NCBI RefSeq assembly: GCF_030410135.1
Contig: NZ_JAUGQQ010000001.1
Coordinates: 620,001-684,000 of the forward strand
DNA from: Aequorivita aurantiaca
Lineage (GTDB): Bacteria > Bacteroidota > Bacteroidia > Flavobacteriales > Flavobacteriaceae
Length of the DNA stretch: 64,000 bases
Direction: 5' to 3'
This document shows, piece after piece, positions 53,678 to 62,319 of this stretch; positions within the stretch are counted from its first letter, which is position 1; every line of letters begins with the position of its first letter. Below the pieces are notes generated by a model, which saw only the letters and a program-made list of their open reading frames with translations, had not been told where the DNA came from and searched no databases. The position numbers and the translations under genes are program-made.

Positions 53678-54910
53678 ATGGAAAACCTAGCACTAATCGA
53701 TTCTTTTTCGGAATTTAAGGACGATAAACAAATAGATAGAGTAACGCTAATGGCGATACTGGAGGACGTTTTCAGAAATGCATTGAAGAAGAAGTACGGA
53801 AGCGACGATAACTTTGATATTATCGTAAACCCGGACAAAGGCGATCTTGAAATTTGGAGAAACCGAATTGTTGTTGCCGATGGCGAAGTGGAAGATCCAA
53901 ACGAGGAAATTTCATTGAGCGCAGCAAGAAAAATTGAGCCCGATTTTGAAATAGGCGAGGATGTTTCGGAAGAAGTTAAACTTATTGACCTTGGTCGTCG
54001 TTCCATTTTGGCGCTTCGTCAAAACCTTATTTCAAAAATACACGAGCACGACAATACCATTATTTACAAACAATTCAAGGATCTTGAGGGCGAAATTTAT
54101 ACTGCGGAAGTGCATCACATCCGTCACCGTGCCGTAATCCTTTTGGATGATGAAGGCAATGAGATTATACTTCCGAAGGAAAAACAAATCCCTTCAGATT
54201 TTTTCAGAAAAGGTGACAACGTTCGAGGAATTATTGAAAGTGTGGACCTTAAAGGAAACAAGCCCACTATCATTATGAGCCGTGCGAATCCCGTTTTTCT
54301 TGAAAAGCTTTTCGAACAAGAAATCCCGGAGGTTTTCGATGGCTTGATTACCGTTAAAAAAGTAGTGCGCATCCCCGGCGAAAAGGCAAAAGTAGCTGTA
54401 GATTCATACGATGACCGTATTGATCCAGTAGGAGCTTGCGTTGGGATGAAAGGCTCTAGAATCCACGGAATAGTTCGCGAATTGGGCAACGAAAATATTG
54501 ATGTAATCAATTACACAACCAACCTAAATCTATATATCACGCGTGCTTTGAGTCCGGCAAAAGTGACTTCAATTAAAATAGACGAGGCAAAAAAACGTGC
54601 TGAAGTAATCCTTCGCCCAGAAGAAGTGAGCAAGGCTATCGGCCGCGGCGGGCACAACATTCGTCTAGCTGGCCAATTGACTGGTTATGAAATTGACGTT
54701 CTTCGCGAAGGCGCCGAGGAAGATGTGGAGTTAACCGAATTCTCAGACGAAATAGAAGGATGGATCATCCAAGAATTCCATAAAATAGGGCTTGACACGG
54801 CAAAAAGCGTACTCGAGCACGACATCAATGATTTGGTGAAACGCACCGATTTGGAAGAAGAAACCATCCGCGATGTAATAAATATATTAAAAGAAGAATT
54901 TGAGGAGTAG
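53678..54910 (+). CDS. nusA: Transcription termination/antitermination protein NusA
   Basis: 410 residues, the short form without C-terminal acidic repeats. An N-terminal RNA-polymerase-binding domain (1-~120), S1 domain (about 135-200, GEIYTAEVHHIRHRAVIL) and two KH domains follow in order (GMKGSRIHGIVREL near 255, AIGRGGHNIRLA near 320). A short helical tail ends the protein. NusA modulates pausing, termination and antitermination, including at its own operon in other bacteria, which makes the leader hairpin at 53168 notable. Confidence 0.95.
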   Translation: MENLALIDSFSEFKDDKQIDRVTLMAILEDVFRNALKKKYGSDDNFDIIVNPDKGDLEIWRNRIVVADGEVEDPNEEISLSAARKIEPDFEIGEDVSEEVKLIDLGRRSILALRQNLISKIHEHDNTIIYKQFKDLEGEIYTAEVHHIRHRAVILLDDEGNEIILPKEKQIPSDFFRKGDNVRGIIESVDLKGNKPTIIMSRANPVFLEKLFEQEIPEVFDGLITVKKVVRIPGEKAKVAVDSYDDRIDPVGACVGMKGSRIHGIVRELGNENIDVINYTTNLNLYITRALSPAKVTSIKIDEAKKRAEVILRPEEVSKAIGRGGHNIRLAGQLTGYEIDVLREGAEEDVELTEFSDEIEGWIIQEFHKIGLDTAKSVLEHDINDLVKRTDLEEETIRDVINILKEEFEE

Positions 54911-54969
54911 TTGAAACTTTAATTACTTTTATACAAATTTTTTAAAAAGAAAAAACAGGAAAAGCATTT

Positions 54970-57723
54970 ATGGCTGAAGTAAAAACGAAAAGACTAAGTC
55001 AGGTATTACGTGAGTTCAACATCTCGTTGGATCGTGCCGTGGAATTTTTGGGTTCCAAAGGGTTCGATGTGGACGCAAGTCCCAATACCAAAATTACGGG
55101 TGAAGAATACGAAGTTCTTTTTGAAGAGTTTGAAACCGACAAAAGTAAAAAAGTAGCTTCAAAAGAAGTAGGCGAAGAAAAACGCAAAGAAAAAGAAGAA
55201 TTACGTTTGGAGCGCGAGCGGGAGCTTGAAGAAAAACAGAAAAAGGAGGAAGCCTCACGCGTTATTAAGGCAGAAGCCAAACTTGAAGGTCCCAAGCAAG
55301 TAGGGAAAATTGATTTGGATGCCGGAAAACCAAAAAAGGAGCCTGCCAAAACCGAGGAAAAGCCCGTCGAACCCAAAATAGAAGCGGAACCTGAGATTAT
55401 AGCTGAAAAGCCCGAGGCGGAAATCCAGCAATTAGAGCCGAAAGAAGAACCAGCACCCATCGCTCCCCAAAAAGTGGAAAAGCCGATCAGTGTTGAAAAA
55501 CCTAAAGAAAAAGCAGAAGAAACCCCTACGCCAAAGGAGGAGCCTCAGAAAGAAACACCTAAAGAATCCGATACCGTAACCACGCAATATCGAAAACTTG
55601 AGGGCCCCAACTTTACCGGACAGAAGATAGATCTTACCCAATTCAAAAAACCGGAAAAGAAAAAGGAAACAAAGACTGACGATAAAAAGGACAAAAAAGG
55701 GAAAAGACGCCGCATAAGTAAGGAAGCCCCTAAAAATGCAACTACCGGAAATACCAATAATTTTAAGGACAACCGTGGTCCAGCTAGAAAAGGAAGAAGC
55801 ACGGCACCAAAAGAAGAGCCCAGCGAAGAAGAAGTACAAAAACAAGTGCGCGAAACCTTGGAGAAACTGCAAGGCAAATCTTCCAAAGGGAAGGGCGCAA
55901 AATACCGCCGCGAAAAGCGGGATACACACCGTCAAAAATTTGATGAACTTGCCCAACAAGAGGCGGATAACAAACTTATAAAAGTTACCGAGTTCGTTAC
56001 AGCAAGTGAAATGGCAACTATGATGGATGTTCCTGTCACCAAAATTATTTCAGCTTGTATGAGTTTGGGAATGATGGTGACAATGAATCAGCGTTTAGAT
56101 GCCGAAACCTTAAGTATTGTTGCCGAGGAATTCGGATATGAAGTAGAATTTGTAACCGCAGACATTGAAGTGGCCGTCGATCAAAAAACAGATGCGCCGG
56201 AAGATTTAATGCCGCGTGCGCCAATCGTTACCGTAATGGGACACGTTGACCACGGAAAAACATCACTACTGGATTATATTCGAAAGGAAAATGTTATAGC
56301 GGGTGAGTCCGGTGGAATCACACAGCATATTGGTGCCTACGGTGTTGAACTTGAAGGAGGCCAAAAAATAGCATTTCTCGATACTCCCGGTCACGAGGCA
56401 TTTACTGCAATGCGCGCCCGTGGAGCTCAAGTAACGGACCTTGCAATTATTGTTGTAGCGGCAGATGATGATATAATGCCCCAAACCAAGGAAGCAATCA
56501 GCCACGCCCAAGCGGCTGGAGTTCCGATTGTTTTCGCCATCAACAAAATAGATAAGCCAAGCGCAAATCCGGAAAAAATCAAAGAAGGTCTTGCTCAAAT
56601 GAATTTGCTAGTCGAAGACTGGGGCGGTAAAATTCAATCGCACGACATTTCTGCCAAAACAGGTGCAGGTGTTAAAGAGTTGTTGGAGAAAGTACTTCTT
56701 GAAGCAGAATTGCTCGAACTTACTGCAAATCCGAACCGTCAAGCATTCGGAACCGTCGTGGAAGCATTCTTGGACAAAGGTCGTGGATATGTTTCCACCG
56801 TACTTGTTCAAGGAGGAACACTTAAGGTGGGTGATTACGTTCTTGCCGGCCAGAACAGCGGAAAAGTTAAGGCAATGCAAGACGAACGCGGCAACAATAT
56901 TAAAGAAGCGGGGCCATCAACACCAGTTTCTGTTCTTGGCTTGGACGGAGCGCCTCAAGCGGGGGATAAGTTCAATGTATTCGATGACGAGCGGGAAGCA
57001 AAAGCTATCGCTACCAAAAGAACGCAACTTCAACGGGAGCAATCAGTCAGAACTCAGCGCCACATTACGCTGGATGAAATTGGAAGACGTATTGCACTTG
57101 GCGATTTCAAGGAATTGAACATTATCCTGAAAGGTGATGTGGACGGTTCAGTGGAAGCGTTAACAGATTCCTTCCAAAAACTTTCAACGGAAGAAATTCA
57201 AGTAAATATTATCCACAAAGCAGTGGGTCCCATAACGGAAAGCGATGTATTGCTGGCCTCGGCTTCCGATGCCATCATTATTGGCTTCAACGTTCGGCCA
57301 ATGGGCAATGCGCGCCAAATTGCCGATAAGGAAGAAATTGATATCCGAACATATTCCATCATTTATGATGCTATAAACGACGTGAAAGATGCGATGGAAG
57401 GAATGCTTTCCCCAGAAATGAAGGAAGAAATTACCGGAACCGCTGAAATTCGCGAAACGTTCAAAATATCAAAAGTGGGCACCATTGCAGGCTGTATGGT
57501 ACTTACCGGAAAAATATTCCGAAACTCGGGAATACGATTAATCCGCGAAGGCGTGGTAATTTATACGGGAGAACTCGCCTCTCTAAAACGTTTTAAAGAT
57601 GATGTGAAGGAAGTAGCCAAAGGTTATGACTGCGGAATTCAAATCAAAAATTACAATGACATTTATGAAAATGATATTATTGAAGCCTTCCAAGAGGTTG
57701 CAGTAAAGAAAAAGTTGAAGTAA
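54970..57723 (+). CDS. infB: Translation initiation factor IF-2
   Basis: 917 residues. The N-terminal domain ([19 protein letters not shown]) is followed by a long low-complexity K/E/P-rich linker (about 55-335), then the G domain: G1 GHVDHGKTS near 424, G3 DTPGHEAF near 472, G4 NKID near 526. The C-terminal domains that bind fMet-tRNA follow, ending [18 protein letters not shown]. Full length for Bacteroidota, whose IF-2 linkers are long. Terminator at 57746. Confidence 0.96.
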   Translation: MAEVKTKRLSQVLREFNISLDRAVEFLGSKGFDVDASPNTKITGEEYEVLFEEFETDKSKKVASKEVGEEKRKEKEELRLERERELEEKQKKEEASRVIKAEAKLEGPKQVGKIDLDAGKPKKEPAKTEEKPVEPKIEAEPEIIAEKPEAEIQQLEPKEEPAPIAPQKVEKPISVEKPKEKAEETPTPKEEPQKETPKESDTVTTQYRKLEGPNFTGQKIDLTQFKKPEKKKETKTDDKKDKKGKRRRISKEAPKNATTGNTNNFKDNRGPARKGRSTAPKEEPSEEEVQKQVRETLEKLQGKSSKGKGAKYRREKRDTHRQKFDELAQQEADNKLIKVTEFVTASEMATMMDVPVTKIISACMSLGMMVTMNQRLDAETLSIVAEEFGYEVEFVTADIEVAVDQKTDAPEDLMPRAPIVTVMGHVDHGKTSLLDYIRKENVIAGESGGITQHIGAYGVELEGGQKIAFLDTPGHEAFTAMRARGAQVTDLAIIVVAADDDIMPQTKEAISHAQAAGVPIVFAINKIDKPSANPEKIKEGLAQMNLLVEDWGGKIQSHDISAKTGAGVKELLEKVLLEAELLELTANPNRQAFGTVVEAFLDKGRGYVSTVLVQGGTLKVGDYVLAGQNSGKVKAMQDERGNNIKEAGPSTPVSVLGLDGAPQAGDKFNVFDDEREAKAIATKRTQLQREQSVRTQRHITLDEIGRRIALGDFKELNIILKGDVDGSVEALTDSFQKLSTEEIQVNIIHKAVGPITESDVLLASASDAIIIGFNVRPMGNARQIADKEEIDIRTYSIIYDAINDVKDAMEGMLSPEMKEEITGTAEIRETFKISKVGTIAGCMVLTGKIFRNSGIRLIREGVVIYTGELASLKRFKDDVKEVAKGYDCGIQIKNYNDIYENDIIEAFQEVAVKKKLK

Positions 57724-57745
57724 TTTAACGTTCAATATATTTTGT

Positions 57746-57781
57746 AAAACGACCCAAGAAGTATTTTTTTGGGTCGTTTTT
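57746..57781 (+). terminator. Intrinsic terminator after infB
   Basis: A perfect 12-bp stem AAAACGACCCAA/TTGGGTCGTTTT with a loop of 11 nt and a T tail, 23 bp after the infB stop. It closes the rimP-nusA-infB operon. Confidence 0.88.
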
Positions 57782-57855
57782 GATTTGGATCAATTTTAAT
57801 ATTCCAAAAATTGTAACATCCACTTTTTTTGCGTGTCTATTAAGAAAACTTTCAA

Positions 57856-60345
57856 ATGAAATTTTTCTTTAGGGCATTTCTGTTCACAGTTGCCATATTT
57901 TTCGGTCTTAGCACACATTCCCAAACTTCTGACAGTATTCCACGGAAAAAAATAACTATTCCCCGAATATACGAAGCTCCTAAAATTGATGGAATTTTAG
58001 ATGATCCCGTTTGGCAAAATGCTCCCATTGCTACCGATTTTGTTGAGCGAATGCCAACCAATGGCAAGCCAATTCCAGATAGTCTTAAAACTGACGTTAA
58101 AATTGTATATGATGATTTGGGAATATACTTCGGTGCCAAAATGATGGACCCGAATCCCGATCAAATCCTAAAAGAATTAACCGAAAGGGATGGCATCGGC
58201 AACGATGATTTTTTCTTTATTCTTTTAAATGGCTACAATGACCGACAACAAAGTCTGCAGTTTATAGTCACGGCCGCCGGAGTGCAGTATGATGCTAAAA
58301 TGACAAATGACAACGAAGACAGTTCTTGGAATGGAATATGGTATAGCGCCGTAAAAATTAACGAAGATGGATGGGTTGCCGAAATATTTATTCCCTATTC
58401 CGAGGTGCGGTTCCCAAGTAAGAGCAAGCAGTTATGGGGCCTAAATATGGAACGTGAATTCCGAAGGGACAGGATTCGCTATTCATGGAGTCCAATTGAT
58501 AATACCAAAGGATCCTTTTCAATTTACGATGGAGAAATTTATGGAATTGAGAATGTGCAATCTCCCATCAGACTTTCGTTCCAGCCTTATGTATCGGCCT
58601 ATGTGAATGATTACGACGGCAAGACCGAAACAATTATTAATGGCGGAATGGATCTTAAATACGGCATCAATGACGCCTTCACCTTGGATATGATTTTAAT
58701 TCCAGATTTTGGGCAATCAAAGTTTGACGCAGAGGTGTTAAACCTATCTGCGTTTGAAACACAATATGAAGAAAATCGTGCTTTTTTTACCGAAGGAACG
58801 GAATTGTTTACAAAGGGCAATCTCTTTTATTCCCGCCGTGTAGGTGGCTATCCTTCGGGAAATCCAAATCTTAATGAAAACGAGGAGATTGAGGTCTATC
58901 CTTCTACGGTTGATTTGATAAATGCTTTTAAAATTTCTGGAAGAACGGAAGATAATCTAGGAATTGGAATATTTAACGCCATTACTGAACGCACTTATGC
59001 CGATATCAAAAATGTCGAAACCGAAGAAACACGCAAGGAATTAGTGGAGCCATTGGCAAATTATAACATAGTGGTTTTGGACCAACGCTTCGGGGATAGT
59101 TCTTCGGTTTCATTTGTGAATACCAACGTAGTCCGTGAAGGTGATTTTCGCGATGCGAACGCAACGGGCCTGTATATGGACCTCACCAATAAAAAGAACA
59201 CCTATAATTATTATGCCAGTGCCGAGGGCAGTTGGGTGAAGGAGGGCGATGTAAAATTTGGTGTTGAAGGTATTGGCGGAATGGCAAAAATTAGCGGTAA
59301 AAACAGGTTTTCCGGAGAAATCAATTTTCGAACTAAGAATTATGATATTAATGATCTGGGATATTCAAGCAATGTGAATTTCATAACGTATTCCGGATAT
59401 TATGGATATCGCTATCTTCAGCCGAAAGGAAATTTGAACAATCTATTCCTGAATTTTAATTTGAACTATACGCGAAGGCTCGAAACTGATCTTTACAACA
59501 GGCTTCTTTTCAATTTCAATTCCAGTTTCACCACAAAGGAATTTTTCGGCTTTGGCGGCGGTTTTGAAACGACTCCCTTTGGAACAAATGACATATACGA
59601 ACCGAGGGTAGCCGGAAAATACGTAATTGTTCCCGACTATTATGATGTTTGGGGTTGGATTTCTACCGACTACAGAAAAAAACTTGCCGTAGATGCCACC
59701 ATTGATTGGTATAAATATAACGAACCCGGCCGCGGGGAATTAAGGCTGGAACTGAAACCACAATATCGCATATCAGATAAATGGAAACTGTTTTTAAGCA
59801 CCAATGTCACGCTTTCAGACAAAGAAGAAGGATTCGTGGATTTGGTTGAGGAAGATATAATTTTTGGAAAACGGGATAGAAATACCGTAATAAATTCATT
59901 GGAGTCGCAGTATATTTTCAACAATACTATGGCGCTCAATTTGGCCTTCCGACATTATTATTCCGAAGTGGATTATAGCCAATACCTCACATTGCAGGAT
60001 GACGGAACTCTTCTCATAAATACAGACTACAGCCAAAACCAAGATGCAACATACAATAACTGGAATGTAGATGTTCGCTTTTCTTGGTGGTTCGCGCCAG
60101 GCAGCCAACTTTCACTGCTTTACAGAAATGCAATGGAAAGTTATATTAGCGATTCCCGGGTAAATTTGACAAACAATTTCAAGAATCTTTTTGATGAACC
60201 GCAGCTCAACAGTCTTTCCTTGCGCGTTAGCTATTATTTGGATTACAACAGAATGAAGAATTGGTGGGGCCCAAAGTCCCAATCGACGGGCGTTGACACT
60301 AATTTAATTAATTCAAAAATGGGAAAAGCAACCCATAACGGATAA
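57856..60345 (+). CDS. DUF5916 outer-membrane protein with CBM9-like head
   Basis: 829 residues with a signal peptide (GLSTHSQ). Residues about 35-225 form a family-9 carbohydrate-binding-like sandwich (APKIDGILDDPVWQNAP, DDLGIYFGAKMMDPNP, GWVAEIFIPYSEVRFP). The remainder is an amphipathic beta-strand-rich DUF5916 region (FGQSKFDAEVLNLSAFETQYEENRAFF, RRVGGYPSG), consistent with an outer-membrane barrel. Such proteins are frequent in Bacteroidota; the substrate or cargo is unknown. Convergent with the SPOR gene, 14 bp apart. Confidence 0.83.
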   Translation: MKFFFRAFLFTVAIFFGLSTHSQTSDSIPRKKITIPRIYEAPKIDGILDDPVWQNAPIATDFVERMPTNGKPIPDSLKTDVKIVYDDLGIYFGAKMMDPNPDQILKELTERDGIGNDDFFFILLNGYNDRQQSLQFIVTAAGVQYDAKMTNDNEDSSWNGIWYSAVKINEDGWVAEIFIPYSEVRFPSKSKQLWGLNMEREFRRDRIRYSWSPIDNTKGSFSIYDGEIYGIENVQSPIRLSFQPYVSAYVNDYDGKTETIINGGMDLKYGINDAFTLDMILIPDFGQSKFDAEVLNLSAFETQYEENRAFFTEGTELFTKGNLFYSRRVGGYPSGNPNLNENEEIEVYPSTVDLINAFKISGRTEDNLGIGIFNAITERTYADIKNVETEETRKELVEPLANYNIVVLDQRFGDSSSVSFVNTNVVREGDFRDANATGLYMDLTNKKNTYNYYASAEGSWVKEGDVKFGVEGIGGMAKISGKNRFSGEINFRTKNYDINDLGYSSNVNFITYSGYYGYRYLQPKGNLNNLFLNFNLNYTRRLETDLYNRLLFNFNSSFTTKEFFGFGGGFETTPFGTNDIYEPRVAGKYVIVPDYYDVWGWISTDYRKKLAVDATIDWYKYNEPGRGELRLELKPQYRISDKWKLFLSTNVTLSDKEEGFVDLVEEDIIFGKRDRNTVINSLESQYIFNNTMALNLAFRHYYSEVDYSQYLTLQDDGTLLINTDYSQNQDATYNNWNVDVRFSWWFAPGSQLSLLYRNAMESYISDSRVNLTNNFKNLFDEPQLNSLSLRVSYYLDYNRMKNWWGPKSQSTGVDTNLINSKMGKATHNG

Positions 60346-60359
60346 CGGCCTACAGGTTC

Positions 60360-60755
60360 TTATTTTCGTCTTTCGGGCTTTAAAATGAATGCCGATGCAA
60401 AGTTATTCTGAATTTCAATTAAGGCACGTTCCGCCTCAATGCGCGTGGTAAAGTTTCCTGCCCATACTTTGTAGTTGGGCGTTTCATATTCTATTGATGC
60501 GGGCCAATTGCTATAGCTCCCTTTGTATTTTCTCAGAACTTGATTCGCTTTATCCAATTCTCCGTAATAAAGTTGAATTGTATATCCATCGGAAAATTCC
60601 CGGTCCTTTTCAAGCGCCTTTTTCAGCTCCAGTAATTCTGTAATTTTTGGATCTTGGTTTACCGTTAAAGTCGCGCTCTGTGCAACGGCTTTTCCAGAGA
60701 CAAAAAACAATAAAATACTGACGATAAATATTTTCGGAATCGGGTGGGAATTCAT
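60360..60755 (-). CDS. SPOR-domain exported protein
   Basis: 131 residues, signal peptide (FIVSILLFFVSGKAVAQS), then a SPOR-like domain: DGYTIQLYYGELDKANQVLRKYKG, PNYKVWAGNFTTRIEAERALIEIQNNF. SPOR domains bind denuded septal peptidoglycan. A TACATTTG -7 box is present on the minus strand at 60774-60781, 19 bp before the start. Only one such module is present and no enzymatic domain, so a small structural envelope role is likely. Confidence 0.85.
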   Translation of the reverse strand: MNSHPIPKIFIVSILLFFVSGKAVAQSATLTVNQDPKITELLELKKALEKDREFSDGYTIQLYYGELDKANQVLRKYKGSYSNWPASIEYETPNYKVWAGNFTTRIEAERALIEIQNNFASAFILKPERRK

Positions 60756-60773
60756 ATTAATTTATATTTAATG

Positions 60774-60781
60774 CAAATGTA
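60774..60781 (-). promoter_or_regulatory. Putative -7 box of the SPOR-domain gene
   Basis: On the minus strand TACATTTG, an exact TAnnTTTG match, 19 bp before the start codon. No clear -33 element. Confidence 0.4.
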
Positions 60782-60879
60782 AAACTTAATAACTTCGGGA
60801 AGGCCGAAAAAATTATTTAGAACAAATATAAATTAAGAGTTAACACTTTGTTTGGATTTTCAAAATCGACTTTATAATG

Positions 60880-60887
60880 TACTTTTG
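60880..60887 (+). promoter_or_regulatory. Putative -7 box of the act operon
   Basis: TACTTTTG, an exact match to TAnnTTTG, 91 bp before the actA ATG, with TTT in place of TTG at the 19-nt spaced -33 position (60858-60860). A leader of roughly 80 nt would result. Confidence 0.5.
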
Positions 60888-60977
60888 TCCCTTTATTTGA
60901 GGTGCAGAACGACCCTTATGATTACATTTGTTCGTAAATGTTTCTGTTCCAATTTAGACCATAATTTAACCATTAGT

Positions 60978-62285
60978 ATGAAAAAGGTGAATTTTATACA
61001 TCTACGCTCAAAATTGCCATTTCTTCTGTTAGTGTTTTCACTAACTTTTTCAACTACCATATATTCTCAAGATGAAGCGGCCGCCGGAGGCGATGTTGCG
61101 GCAGGTGATGTTGCAGCTGGAGAATCCTTATTTAAAGCCAATTGTGCTGCTTGTCATAAATTGGACGGCAAAGCAGTGGGGCCACCACTTAGAGGGGTAG
61201 CTGAAAAATATGATCGTGACTGGCTTCAGGATTGGATCCACAACAGTCAGGCAATGATTGCTAGTGGCGATCCGGTGGCAATAAAAATATTTGAGGAATA
61301 TAACAGGGCCATAATGACTCCTTTTCCGGGACTTTCAGCTACTGATATTGATAACATTCTAGCCTATACCAGCCAGCCGAAAGCTGCGCCACAAACTCCC
61401 ACTACAGCTGCTACTACCGGGACCTCAACAGGTGATGGTGGTGGAGTTTCGAATAGTTTAATTTTAGGTGCTTTAGCGCTCATTTTTCTTTTGCTTGTAA
61501 TCACGCTTTATTTGGTTACAAACACTCTCAAGAAAATAGCGGAAGCACAAGGGGTAGTGTATGAGGAAAAAGTGAAACGCACCCCAATTTGGAAGGCCTT
61601 TGTACAAAATCAATTTTTGGTGCTTTCAGTATCTATCTTTCTTATTCTTGCCGCAGGATATTTTGCTTATGGCTATCTGATGCAAGTGGGTGTGGATCAG
61701 GGATACTCTCCCGTTCAGCCCATTCACTATTCGCATAAAATACACGCTGGAGACAATCAAATAGACTGTAATTACTGCCATAGCTCCGCAAGACAGAGTA
61801 AAACTGCAGGCATTCCTTCTTTAAATGTTTGTATGAATTGTCATAAAAATATTTCTGAAGTTGCCCCAGAAACAGCAACTGCGGAATATTCAAAAGAATT
61901 TTACGATGGCGAAATTGCCAAATTATACAAAGCGGTAGGTTGGGATGTAGAAAACCAAGCTTATACTGGTAAAACTGAGCCAGTGAAATGGGTGCGAATC
62001 CATAACCTTCCAGATTTTGTTTATTTCAACCACTCACAGCACGTAACTGTTGCGGGCGTTGCCTGCCAGACCTGTCACGGAGAAATCCAGGAGATGGAAA
62101 TTGTGGAGCAGTTTTCACCACTTACAATGGGATGGTGTATTGATTGCCACCGCGAGACGAATGTGAATTTGGAAACGAATGAATATTACGCCAAAATCCA
62201 CGAGGAGCTTTCAAAGAAGTATGGTGTGGCAAAACTAACGATTGCCGAAATGGGTGGATTGGAATGTGGCAAATGTCACTATTAA
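60978..62285 (+). CDS. actA: Alternative complex III multiheme cytochrome c ActA, with six CxxCH motifs
   Basis: 435 residues, signal peptide or anchor at about 12-30. Six heme c motifs: CAACH at 56-60 in an N-terminal mono-heme cytochrome domain, then a membrane helix (about 155-180), another near 215-235, and five more at CNYCH 264, CMNCH 285, CQTCH 363, CIDCH 387 and CGKCH 430. ActA accepts electrons within the quinol:cytochrome c oxidoreductase of Bacteroidota respiratory chains. The ATG at 60978 is chosen; the open frame extends to 60852 but that part is the promoter/leader. An actB homologue follows. Confidence 0.92.
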   Translation: MKKVNFIHLRSKLPFLLLVFSLTFSTTIYSQDEAAAGGDVAAGDVAAGESLFKANCAACHKLDGKAVGPPLRGVAEKYDRDWLQDWIHNSQAMIASGDPVAIKIFEEYNRAIMTPFPGLSATDIDNILAYTSQPKAAPQTPTTAATTGTSTGDGGGVSNSLILGALALIFLLLVITLYLVTNTLKKIAEAQGVVYEEKVKRTPIWKAFVQNQFLVLSVSIFLILAAGYFAYGYLMQVGVDQGYSPVQPIHYSHKIHAGDNQIDCNYCHSSARQSKTAGIPSLNVCMNCHKNISEVAPETATAEYSKEFYDGEIAKLYKAVGWDVENQAYTGKTEPVKWVRIHNLPDFVYFNHSQHVTVAGVACQTCHGEIQEMEIVEQFSPLTMGWCIDCHRETNVNLETNEYYAKIHEELSKKYGVAKLTIAEMGGLECGKCHY

Positions 62286-62299
62286 TTAATTAATTAATT
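62282..62299. repeat. TAAT tetranucleotide repeat between actA and actB
   Basis: Four and a half tandem TTAA-type units (ttaattaattaattaatt) beginning inside the actA stop codon. A short microsatellite that could vary by slippage; it lies 20 bp before the actB start. Confidence 0.8.
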
Positions 62300-62319
62300 G
62301 CATTATTACATATACTAAT

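Noticed and set aside
55432-55959. Minus-strand Cys/Phe-rich open frames
   Set aside because: These are mirror images of the K/E-rich linker of IF-2.
55150-55960. Repeat array or CRISPR-like structure in infB
   Set aside because: The repetitive look is low-complexity K/E/P coding sequence; there are no regular spacers.
60852-60977. Longer N-terminus of ActA
   Set aside because: The region contains the likely promoter and leader; a signal peptide begins at the ATG at 60978.
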